Below, piece by piece: positions 5,814-12,104 of a stretch of 12,906 nucleotides of DNA. The first letter of the stretch is position 1, and every line of letters starts with the position of its first letter. The notes beneath the pieces are model-generated. The model worked only from the letters and a program-made list of their open reading frames with translations. It did not search any database and was not told where the DNA came from. This stretch comes from an uncultured Pseudorhodobacter sp. (GTDB lineage: Bacteria > Pseudomonadota > Alphaproteobacteria > Rhodobacterales > Rhodobacteraceae). The stretch spans positions 1 through 12,906 of the forward strand of contig CAMFLG010000037.1 of the NCBI GenBank assembly GCA_945957495.1, read 5' to 3'. Position numbers and translations under genes: made by a program.

Positions 5814-7336
5814 GCGGTTCCTCCGGTGGCGGCGGTGTTTTCGGCGATGGCTGCCACGATCACCGAGGGGGCTATATCAGCGCCGTGCAGTTCGGCCACC
5901 ATGGCGCGGTCACGCATCACCACGACGCGGTTGGAATAGGCCACCACCTCGTCCAGTTCGGACGAGATCACCAGCAGGGCCAGCCCCTCTTCGCGCAGGC
6001 GGTTGATGGTGCGGACAATTTCCGCATGGGCACCCACGTCGATGCCGCGCGTCGGTTCGTCCAGGATCAGGAAGGACGGGTCGATGGCCAGCCAGCGGGC
6101 GAGGATCACCTTTTGCTGGTTGCCGCCGGACAAGAGTTTTACCGGCATATCGTGGTTGGCGGCGCGGATATCCAAGGCTTCGGCATAGCGGCCCGCGACC
6201 TCGATCTGTTCGTCGTGGTTCAGGGCGCGGAACCAGCCGAGTTTGGCCTGCAGCGCGATGATGATGTTTTCGCGCACGGACAGATCGGCAAAGATGCCGT
6301 CCAGTTTGCGGTCCTCCGGGCAGAAGCCAAAGCCTGCGGCGACGGCCTGCGCGGGGTTGCGGATGCTGACGGATTTGCCGCCGACGGTGACTTCGCCGCT
6401 GTCGGCGGGATCTACGCCGAACATCAGCCGGGCCATTTCGGTACGGCCCGATCCCAGAAGCCCTGCCACGCCGACAACTTCGCCCTCATGCAAGGACAGG
6501 CTGAAGGGGGCGACGCGGCCAGCGCGGCCCATAGATTTGAATTCCACCTGCTTGGGGCCTTGCACTGATTCCGCCGCACCAACGACCTGCTGATGAAAGG
6601 CCAGATCCTTGCCCAGCATCATCCGCACGACATCGGTGGCGCTCACTTGGTTCAGATCCTTGGTGCCAACCAACTGGCCGTTGCGCAGGATGGTGATGCG
6701 GTCAGAAATGGCAAAGACCTGATCCAGAAAATGCGTGATGAAGATGATGCCAAGGCCGCGCGCCTTGAGGCGTTCGACCACCTCGAACATCTTTTTCACT
6801 TCGTTGTGGTCCAGGCTGGCGGTGGGTTCATCCAGCACCAGCACCTTGCCCGACAGCATCACCGCGCGGGCGATTGCAACGATCTGCTGCACGGCGACCG
6901 AATAGCTGCCAAGTTCGGCTTTCACATCAATTTCAAGGCCATAGGTGGCCAGCAATTCGCGTGCCTGCGCATAGATCTGCTTGCGCTGCACGATGCCAAA
7001 GCGGGTGGGCTGATGGCCCAGAAACAGGTTTTCAGCGACCGAGCGGTTGGGCAGCAGATTAACCTCTTGGTACACCGTGCCGATGCCATGGCTTTGCGCG
7101 TGCAAGGGGTCGGTGAACTGCACCGGCGCGCCATCCAGCAGCACCTCGCCGCCGTCGGGTTGGTAGGCCCCGGTCAAAATCTTGATCAATGTGGATTTTC
7201 CGGCGCCGTTTTCGCCCAAGAGGGCATGAACCTCGCCTGCGCGGACCTCGAAATCCACCGAGTCCAATGCGCGGTGCTGTCCGAAGACCTTGACGATCCC
7301 GCGCGCCTGCACCACCGGCCTTGCTGTGTCGGCCAT
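5810..7336 (-). CDS. ytfR: sugar ABC transporter ATP-binding protein, YtfR type (double ATPase)
   Basis: This 508-residue cytoplasmic protein has two fused ABC ATPase domains and powers sugar import. Domain 1 (about residues 8-245) has Walker A GENGAGKST (41-49), the degenerate signature SYSVAVQQIVAIARA (144-158) and Walker B VLVLDEPTASLD (165-176). Domain 2 (about 260-500) has a degenerate Walker A GLLGSGRTE (292-300), the full signature LSGGNQQKV (402-410) and Walker B FLILDEPTRG (422-431). The pattern of one weakened feature in each half is usual for the RbsA/MglA/YtfR group, and SVAVQQIV points to YtfR. The start at 7336 is preceded by AGGGAGGG at good distance. A frame extending to 7486 would run back through the hairpin region into the 3' end of ytfQ and was rejected. 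It is the second gene of the operon, separated from ytfQ by 121 bases. Confidence 0.9.
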   Translation of the reverse strand: MADTARPVVQARGIVKVFGQHRALDSVDFEVRAGEVHALLGENGAGKSTLIKILTGAYQPDGGEVLLDGAPVQFTDPLHAQSHGIGTVYQEVNLLPNRSVAENLFLGHQPTRFGIVQRKQIYAQARELLATYGLEIDVKAELGSYSVAVQQIVAIARAVMLSGKVLVLDEPTASLDHNEVKKMFEVVERLKARGLGIIFITHFLDQVFAISDRITILRNGQLVGTKDLNQVSATDVVRMMLGKDLAFHQQVVGAAESVQGPKQVEFKSMGRAGRVAPFSLSLHEGEVVGVAGLLGSGRTEMARLMFGVDPADSGEVTVGGKSVSIRNPAQAVAAGFGFCPEDRKLDGIFADLSVRENIIIALQAKLGWFRALNHDEQIEVAGRYAEALDIRAANHDMPVKLLSGGNQQKVILARWLAIDPSFLILDEPTRGIDVGAHAEIVRTINRLREEGLALLVISSELDEVVAYSNRVVVMRDRAMVAELHGADIAPSVIVAAIAENTAATGGTA

Positions 7337-7389
7337 GCCGTGCCCTCCCTGTTCCTGCCTGCCAGTCTTCGGCTTTGATCCAGTGTTCT

Positions 7390-7440
7390 GCTTTATTGCG
7401 GATAAAGCAATTCCGTCGGCCGGGTCGCCCCGGCCGACGG
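7390..7440 (-). terminator. tandem hairpins between ytfQ and ytfR (partial terminator or mRNA stabiliser)
   Basis: A perfect 12-bp GC-rich stem, CCGTCGGCCGGG (7413-7424) with CCCGGCCGACGG (7429-7440), has a 4-base loop. In the direction of transcription it begins 17 bases after the ytfQ stop codon. A second perfect 7-bp stem follows, GCTTTAT (7390-7396) with ATAAAGC (7402-7408). The short AATTGCTTTAT after the strong stem is a poor T-run. This placement is commonly used in binding-protein operons to let the first gene's message outlast or outnumber the rest. The effect here is inferred. Confidence 0.6.
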
Positions 7441-7457
7441 TGCTTTCGCACGGGAGA

Positions 7458-8429
7458 TTAGTAGCCCAGACCTTTGCGACGGTCATATTCGCCCTGCGGA
7501 TCGTCGGCAGGGGTGTAGAGCTTGGATTCGGTGATGATGAACTTCGGCGGGATGGTGCCGTTGTTCAGGTAGGCGTCCAGCGCGGCAAAGGCCGGGCCAG
7601 CCATGTTCGGCGTCAACTCGACGCTGGCGTTCGCCTCGCCCGCCACCATGGCCGAGAAGATATCCGGCACGCTGTCGATCGAGACAACAAGGATGTCGGT
7701 GCCGGGTTTCAGCCCTGCGTCCTTGATCGCCTGAATGGCGCCAACGGCCATGTCGTCGTTGTGGGCGTAGACTGCGCAGATGTCTTTGCCGCCGTTTTCG
7801 GCCTTGATGAAGCCTTCCATCACCTCTTTGCCTTTGGAGCGGGTGAATTCGCCGGTCTGGCTGCGGACGATGGTGATGGTGGGAACGGCGGCAACCGCCT
7901 CGTCAAAGCCCTTCTTGCGGTTGATGGCGGGCGAAGAGCCGACGGTGCCTTCGATTTCCACCACTTTGCAAGGTTTGTCCCCGACCGTGCTGATCAGCCA
8001 CTGACCGGCGACGGCGCCTTCCTTGACCTGATCCGAGGCCACGGAGGTGAGGTACAGATCTTCGGGCGCGTCAACGCCGCGGTCGAGCAGGACGACCGGG
8101 ATGTTGGCTTCTTTCGCCTCGGTCAACACTTCGTCCCAGCCGGTGGCGACGACCGGGGCGATCAGGATGGCGTCAACGCCCTGGGCGATGAAACCACGGA
8201 TCGCCTTGATCTGGTTTTCCTGCTTCTGCTGCGCGTCGGCGAATTTCAGGTCGATCCCCAATTCGGCGGCTTCGGCCTTGGTGACCGAGGTTTCAGCCGC
8301 CCGCCAGCCCGATTCAGACCCGATTTGCGAGAAGCCGATGACTTTGCCCTGCAGGCCGTCTGCATAGGCTGCAGAAGACAAAAGGGCACCCATGCCCGCG
8401 ACAAGCGCGAACTTCTTGATGATGTTCAT
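7458..8429 (-). CDS. ytfQ: periplasmic sugar-binding protein, YtfQ type (galactofuranose-binding family)
   Basis: This 323-residue periplasmic protein captures the sugar and delivers it to the YtfT/YjfF permease. The first 23 residues are a Sec signal peptide (MNIIKK, a hydrophobic core, cleavage at AYA-D). The mature part is a two-lobed periplasmic-binding fold with blocks I recall as highly conserved in E. coli YtfQ: GFSQIGSESGWRAAETSVTK (residues 32-51), FADAQQKQENQIKA, EFTRSKGKEVMEGFIKAE, YAHNDDMAVGAIQAIKDAG and GEANASVELTPNMAGPAF. E. coli YtfQ binds galactofuranose; relatives elsewhere take arabinofuranose or other furanoses, so the substrate is a family-level guess. GGGAGG lies about four bases upstream of the ATG. 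It is the first gene of the operon. Confidence 0.92.
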   Translation of the reverse strand: MNIIKKFALVAGMGALLSSAAYADGLQGKVIGFSQIGSESGWRAAETSVTKAEAAELGIDLKFADAQQKQENQIKAIRGFIAQGVDAILIAPVVATGWDEVLTEAKEANIPVVLLDRGVDAPEDLYLTSVASDQVKEGAVAGQWLISTVGDKPCKVVEIEGTVGSSPAINRKKGFDEAVAAVPTITIVRSQTGEFTRSKGKEVMEGFIKAENGGKDICAVYAHNDDMAVGAIQAIKDAGLKPGTDILVVSIDSVPDIFSAMVAGEANASVELTPNMAGPAFAALDAYLNNGTIPPKFIITESKLYTPADDPQGEYDRRKGLGY

Positions 8430-8481
8430 GTTTCCTCCCTAGGATTTCTGAGCCGGTGTCTCCACTCACCTGCCTGTGATA

Positions 8482-8510
8482 ACGCTAGCAAAAGTATTAC
8501 TATATGTAAA
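8482..8510 (-). promoter_or_regulatory. candidate promoter of the ytfQ operon
   Basis: On the minus strand TTTACA (8505-8510) and TAGCGT (8482-8487) are separated by exactly 17 bases and would direct transcription into ytfQ with a leader of roughly 45 bases. The -35 is a fair match to TTGACA and the -10 a moderate match to TATAAT. The GntR-like site at 8492-8502 sits in the spacer. Confidence 0.35.
8492..8502. promoter_or_regulatory. candidate FadR/GntR-type operator
   Basis: The odd palindrome AGTA-T-TACT (8493-8501) contains GTATTAC, fitting the FadR-type consensus TNGTNNNACNA at five of its six fixed positions. It lies between the -35 and -10 of the candidate ytfQ promoter, where a bound repressor would block RNA polymerase. 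The obvious binder is the FadR-type protein encoded at the end of the same operon (3066-3818), which would make the operon self-regulated. This link is inference. Confidence 0.4.
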
Positions 8511-8745
8511 ATGCTAATCTGAGGTGGGGACGTTTGTTATAATCTCGTTAAGTCATTGTTTATAAATTGTATTTTTAGTTGCCCGCAAATGCTGCAGTGC
8601 GGCGTATGTGCGCCGCAGCGCAGAGCGGCGCAGAGTCGGGGCGCAGAATTGAGCAAAGAATCAGGCCCCATGTCGGCATTTGTCATGTGCGCGGCGGGCG
8701 CGTGCGGGCTAAACTTGCGCTGCATTCAACGCATGAGGAGCGGTT

Positions 8746-9354
8746 ATGCTGCGGTTGGTTCTGGGGATTTGCGTGGGCCTGTTGCCGGTGGTGGGCTATG
8801 CCGGATGTGTGACGCAGGACACATTGGACAAGGGCGTGGTTTTCAAGCGCGCCGATGGCCGGTCGGGGATGGTCAGGCGCGAAGATGGCGGCATCTTTAT
8901 CGACTATGCGACGGGGTCGGGTTACTGGACGGATGAACGGCAGACCCAGTTGGGCATCTATGAAACGGGCGCCCGGATGTATCTGAGCGACGAGGAGACG
9001 ATGGGCGGCGGCGATAGGGTGCTGACGTGGGAGTTTCGTGGCAAGCCGGTGGTGCCCCGCGCGGGCGACAGTTGGAAAACGAAGATTTCGGAATATGTGG
9101 TGCAATACAACTCTTCCGAGGTGGGCTATTACGACACCAAGGACAAGCTGGAGGCGGTTTATGCCTTTTTGTCGGAAAAGACGGTGACGCTGTCGAAATG
9201 CGAATATCGCGTGATCCCGGTGGAGGCGACCTTTGTGGGCAAGGCGGGCGGGTTCACCCAGCGGTGGCTGTATTTCGCCGATCTGGGCTTTGGTCTGGAA
9301 ACCCGGCGCGGCACCGGTGAGAACGGTTTGCTGGCATTCAAGCCTGCCGGGTAG
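8746..9354 (+). CDS. exported protein of unknown function (paralog 2)
   Basis: The product is 202 residues with a short N-terminal signal (MLRLVLGICVGLLPVVGYA-G) that has no twin arginines, so it should use the Sec route, unlike its paralog at 2421-3065. The mature protein starts near C21, and the only other mature cysteine is C152; both match cysteines of the paralog, suggesting a conserved disulfide. The GYAGC junction is not a convincing lipobox. Shared blocks include GVVFKRADG, ERQTQLGIYETG, TWEFRGKPVVPRAGDSW and TQRWLYFADLGFGLETRR. No known domain was recognised. GAGGAG is placed five bases before the ATG. The 3' end overlaps the convergent DUF2306 gene by 17 bases. A periplasmic or surface role is inferred only from the signal. 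Confidence 0.75.
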   Translation: MLRLVLGICVGLLPVVGYAGCVTQDTLDKGVVFKRADGRSGMVRREDGGIFIDYATGSGYWTDERQTQLGIYETGARMYLSDEETMGGGDRVLTWEFRGKPVVPRAGDSWKTKISEYVVQYNSSEVGYYDTKDKLEAVYAFLSEKTVTLSKCEYRVIPVEATFVGKAGGFTQRWLYFADLGFGLETRRGTGENGLLAFKPAG

Positions 9355-10015
9355 GGCGCCAGGTGGGCTGGATGTGTGCTGCGATGCGCAGATGCGGTGC
9401 GGGTCGGCGGATCAGGGCTTCGGCCACGGCGAGGTTGATCACCCAGGCCGAAATCATCATCACGGCGCGCGGGCCTTCGCCGGGTTGACCGATCAGCAGG
9501 TAATAGGGCAGGTGGGTGAACACCTGCGTGCCTGCCGCCATGCCGATGGCATAGCCGCGCAGCATCCAGGCGCGGTGGGCGGCGACCCTGCCGCGCAGGA
9601 TGCTGGTGACGCCCAGCACCAGTGACAGCGCCATGCCCGCGCCAAAGATCAGCCGCGCCAGATAGACCGCAACGCCATCGGCATTGGCCCAAGGGTAGGT
9701 CAGCGTCATCCACATGCCCGACAGCGCCGCCAGCAGCCCGGCGGGCACCACAAACCGGCCCGCGATGCGGTGCCAGCGGTTGCGGCGGCGCAGGGACGGG
9801 GCGAATTGCAGGGCGCCCAGCATCCCGAACAGGGTGGCGCCGAGGATGTGCAACACCACGGGCAGGGGGGCCGCGAAGAACCGCGCCGATGCGGCGCTGG
9901 GCTGACCGGTGGAAAGATCGGCAAGCCGGGCGATCCCGGCCAGACTGGGCACCAACGCCAGCAGGATCAGGGCGGCGGGGATCAGGATATTTGCGCGTTT
10001 TGGGGTCAGGGTCAT
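9338..10015 (-). CDS. DUF2306-family integral membrane protein
   Basis: This 225-residue protein has about six to seven hydrophobic segments (residues 11-30, 52-72, 87-107, 117-140, 152-178 and 184-201). It carries the DUF2306 pattern of histidine/arginine motifs at helix ends: LHILGATLFGMLGALQF (55-71), RWHRIAGRFVVPAG (80-93) and HRAWMLRGYAIGMAAG (147-162). The molecular function of the family is not established. Two ATGs lie in tandem at 10018 and 10015. The second was chosen because GGAGG is five bases from it and only two from the first. The gene is divergent from the LysR-type gene, and the C-terminal end overlaps the convergent exported-protein gene. Confidence 0.75.
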   Translation of the reverse strand: MTLTPKRANILIPAALILLALVPSLAGIARLADLSTGQPSAASARFFAAPLPVVLHILGATLFGMLGALQFAPSLRRRNRWHRIAGRFVVPAGLLAALSGMWMTLTYPWANADGVAVYLARLIFGAGMALSLVLGVTSILRGRVAAHRAWMLRGYAIGMAAGTQVFTHLPYYLLIGQPGEGPRAVMMISAWVINLAVAEALIRRPAPHLRIAAHIQPTWRPTRQA

Positions 10016-10042
10016 CATAGCCTCCGGGTTGAGACGGGTTTA

Positions 10043-10056
10043 CATATGCGCATATG
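10043..10056. promoter_or_regulatory. 14-bp perfect palindrome, candidate LysR-type operator
   Basis: CATATGCGCATATG is its own reverse complement, and TT/AA pairing continues outside it after one mismatch. It lies in the 85-bp gap between the divergent DUF2306 and LysR genes and just upstream of the candidate lysR -35 at 10066. A third ATATGC occurs at 10095-10100. LysR-type proteins typically bind dyads in such divergent gaps and act on both genes, so it is a good operator candidate. Binding is inferred. Confidence 0.5.
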
Positions 10057-10065
10057 CAAAAGAAA

Positions 10066-10093
10066 TTGCGGAAATCTGGCTCACGCTTATACA
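10066..10093 (+). promoter_or_regulatory. candidate promoter of the LysR-type gene (leaderless)
   Basis: TTGCGG (10066-10071) and TATACA (10088-10093) are separated by 16 bases. Initiation six to eight bases past the -10 would fall at about 10099-10101, on or next to the ATG at 10101. No Shine-Dalgarno sequence is visible before that ATG, in agreement with a leaderless message. Confidence 0.35.
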
Positions 10094-10100
10094 AATATGC

Positions 10101-11015
10101 ATGAATGATGCAGCGGCACCCTTTGACTGGAATCAGGCCCGCGCCTTTTTGGCGACGGCAGAGGCGGGTAGCCTTTCCCGGGCCGCGCGGCAGTTGCGGC
10201 TGACGCAGCCCACGTTGTCACGTCAGGTGGCGGCGCTGGAGGCGGAACTGGGCGTGGGGCTGTTTGACCGGCTGGGCAAGTCACTGGTCCTGACGCCAGC
10301 GGGGCGGGATTTGCTGAACCATTTCCGCGATATGGGGGATGCGGCGGGGCGGGTCGCACTGGCCGCCGCCGGGCATTCGCAGGCGGTTGCCGGGCGCGTC
10401 AGCCTGACTTGCAGCGATGTCTTTGCCGCCTATGTGCTGACGCCGCTGTTGCCGGACTTGCGCGATCTGGCGCCGGGGATCGAGATTGAGATCATCGCCG
10501 CGAATGATGTGCGTGATTTGCAGCGGCGCGAGGCGGATATTGCCATCCGCCATCTGCGCCCGGTGCAGCCAGAACTGATCGGGCGGCAGGTGGCGACCTG
10601 GCGGGCGCGGCTTTATGCCGAACGGGGGTATCTGGCGCGGCGGGGGCGTCCGGCGCAGGCCAGTGATCTGGCCGATATGGATTTCATCGGCTTTGCCCCG
10701 GTTGAACGGCTGGTGCAGACGCTGGTGGGCTTTGGCCTGCCGGTCAGTCTGGGCAATTTCCGCCACACCACCGACAATGGCATCGTGGTGGCGGAAATGG
10801 CGCGGCGAGGTCTGGGCATCGCGGTGATCCCGGACGCGCTTGCGCCCTTGTTGCCCGAACTTGACGCGGTGCTGCCAGATTGGCCGGGCATTCCGGTGCC
10901 GCTGTGGCTGGTCAGTCACCGCGAGGTTTTGACAAGTCGGCGCATCCGGATTGTTTACGACTTTCTGGCCGAGGCGTTGACGCGGAATCCGCGCGGGCAA
11001 AACGCGCGCCCTTGA
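10101..11015 (+). CDS. LysR-family transcriptional regulator
   Basis: This 304-residue protein has an N-terminal winged helix-turn-helix (about residues 9-68; SLSRAARQLRLTQPTLSRQV at 24-43, then LEAELGVGLFDR) and a periplasmic-binding-like effector domain (about 93-295; VSLTCSDVFAAYVL, ADIAIRH, GIVVAEMARRGLGIAVIP). The frame is open back to 9909, but the upstream part lies inside the opposite-strand DUF2306 gene and lacks family features. ATG 10101 gives the usual length. It probably controls the divergent DUF2306 gene and itself through the palindrome at 10043-10056. The inducer is unknown. The cysteine synthase-like gene follows after 54 bases with a possible promoter of its own. Confidence 0.88.
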   Translation: MNDAAAPFDWNQARAFLATAEAGSLSRAARQLRLTQPTLSRQVAALEAELGVGLFDRLGKSLVLTPAGRDLLNHFRDMGDAAGRVALAAAGHSQAVAGRVSLTCSDVFAAYVLTPLLPDLRDLAPGIEIEIIAANDVRDLQRREADIAIRHLRPVQPELIGRQVATWRARLYAERGYLARRGRPAQASDLADMDFIGFAPVERLVQTLVGFGLPVSLGNFRHTTDNGIVVAEMARRGLGIAVIPDALAPLLPELDAVLPDWPGIPVPLWLVSHREVLTSRRIRIVYDFLAEALTRNPRGQNARP

Positions 11016-11040
11016 GTTTGCGTCTGCGCCCGCCTACACC
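11012..11040 (+). promoter_or_regulatory. candidate promoter of the cysK-like gene
   Basis: TTGAGT (11012-11017) and TACACC (11035-11040) are separated by 17 bases, with a GC-rich spacer as is common in Rhodobacter-type promoters. The -35 overlaps the stop codon of the lysR gene (11013-11015). Transcription would begin near 11047, giving a leader of about 23 bases before the ATG at 11070. Confidence 0.35.
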
Positions 11041-11069
11041 TTGAGCAAAGGCAAAAAGGATGGTTCCCC

Positions 11070-12104
11070 ATGCGGATTCACAGTGATCTGGCCGATACGA
11101 TCGGCAACACCCCGCTATTGAAATTGAAGCGCGCGTCTGAATTGACGGGCTGCACCATCCTGGGCAAGTGCGAATTTCTGAACCCCGGCCAATCGGTGAA
11201 AGACCGCGCGGCGCTGTACATGATCCGCGATGCGGTGGCCAAAGGGCAACTGAAACCGGGCGGCACGATTGTCGAAGGCACGGCGGGCAATACCGGCATC
11301 GGACTGGCGCTGGTGGGGGCCTCGATGGGGTTTCGCACGGTGATCGTTATTCCTGAAACGCAAAGCCAGGAAAAGAAGGACATGCTGCGGCTGGCCGGGG
11401 CGGAGCTGGTGCAGGTTCCGGCGGCGCCTTACAAGAACCCGAACAACTATGTGCGCTATTCTGGCCGTCTGGCCGAGGCTTTGGCGCGGACCGAACCGAA
11501 TGGCGCGATCTGGGCCAATCAGTTTGACAATGTGGCGAACCGTCAGGCGCATATCGAAACCACCGGGCCGGAGATTTGGGAGCAAACCGGCGGCAAGGTC
11601 GATGGTTTCATCTGCGCGGTGGGGTCGGGGGGAACGCTGGCAGGCGTGGGCATGGCCCTGCAGCCCAAGGGCGTGAAGGTCGGTCTGGCCGACCCCGAGG
11701 GTGCGGCGCTGCATGCCTATTACACCACCGGCAAGTTTGATGCGCCCGGATCGTCGATCACCGAAGGCATCGGGCAGGGGCGGATCACGGCGAACCTTGA
11801 AGGCTTCACCCCTGATTTCAGCTATCGCATCCCGGATGCCGAGGCGCTGCCCCTGTGCTTTGAGATGCTGGAAGAAGAGGGCATCTGCCTTGGCGGATCG
11901 TCGGGCATCAATATCGCTGGCGCGGTGCGGATGGCGCGCGAGATGGGGCCTGGGCATACGATCGTGACCATCCTGTGCGATTACGGCAACCGCTATCAGT
12001 CCAAGCTGTTCAACCCGGCCTTCCTGAAGGAAAAGGGCCTGCCGGTGCCGCGCTGGCTGGATCGTGCGCCCAGCGCGATCCCGACGGTGTTCGAGGACGC
12101 ATGA
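11070..12104 (+). CDS. cysK: cysteine synthase A-like PLP enzyme (fold type II)
   Basis: This 344-residue cytoplasmic enzyme should make cysteine from O-acetylserine and sulfide, or a related beta-replacement. Family features are IGNTPLLKL (11-19), the PLP lysine K44 in NPGQSVKDRAAL, the loop EGTAGNTGIGLA (69-80), the phosphate-binding loop GSGGT (185-189), ITEGIGQGRI (230-239) and GGSSG (275-279). Two things differ from textbook CysK. The substrate loop reads TAGNT instead of TSGNT, and PGQS replaces the usual PAGS or similar before the lysine. It is also longer than the usual 310-325 residues, with a C-terminal tail (LPVPRWLDRAPSAIPTVFEDA in part). Such proteins are generally annotated cysteine synthase A in this order; fungal second cysteine synthases, as I recall, also have a TAG loop. 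AAAGGA lies nine bases upstream of the ATG. The stop overlaps the next start as ATGA. The enzyme class is firm; the exact substrate is less so. Confidence 0.82.
   Translation: MRIHSDLADTIGNTPLLKLKRASELTGCTILGKCEFLNPGQSVKDRAALYMIRDAVAKGQLKPGGTIVEGTAGNTGIGLALVGASMGFRTVIVIPETQSQEKKDMLRLAGAELVQVPAAPYKNPNNYVRYSGRLAEALARTEPNGAIWANQFDNVANRQAHIETTGPEIWEQTGGKVDGFICAVGSGGTLAGVGMALQPKGVKVGLADPEGAALHAYYTTGKFDAPGSSITEGIGQGRITANLEGFTPDFSYRIPDAEALPLCFEMLEEEGICLGGSSGINIAGAVRMAREMGPGHTIVTILCDYGNRYQSKLFNPAFLKEKGLPVPRWLDRAPSAIPTVFEDA

Larger units (their letters stand above)
8430..8745. other. divergent regulatory region between ytfQ and the second exported paralog
   Basis: This 316-base gap contains no convincing gene. 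Next to ytfQ are its ribosome site and a candidate promoter with operator (8482-8510). From about 8487 to 8580 it is strikingly AT-rich compared with the rest of the window, including TATAAT at 8538-8543 and TATAAA at 8561-8566 on the plus strand, but I could not pair either with a good -35 element. From 8598 it turns GC-rich, with a hairpin TGCGGCG (8598-8604) / CGCCGCA (8611-8617) and three GCGCAGA copies (8618, 8628, 8641). GAGGAG at 8735-8740 serves the plus-strand gene at 8746. Confidence 0.6.

Noticed and set aside
7337..7486. N-terminal extension of the ATPase gene to 7486
   Set aside because: It would run through the hairpins and the end of ytfQ; ATG 7336 has a strong Shine-Dalgarno sequence and starts just before the ABC domain.
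5885..8522. Several long plus-strand frames opposite ytfR and ytfQ (for example 5885-6568, 6593-7378, 7290-8522)
   Set aside because: They are complements of strongly supported ABC transporter genes; the translations are Gln/His/Asp/Gly-rich with no family features.
8537..8936. Small frames in the gap upstream of exported paralog 2 (8537-8725 minus, 8556-8936 and 8579-8812 plus)
   Set aside because: No ribosome site or family features, and they cross the AT-rich regulatory zone or the real gene in another frame.
9909..10100. N-terminal extension of the LysR regulator to 9909
   Set aside because: It lies antisense to the DUF2306 gene and across the divergent promoter region; ATG 10101 gives the normal LysR length.
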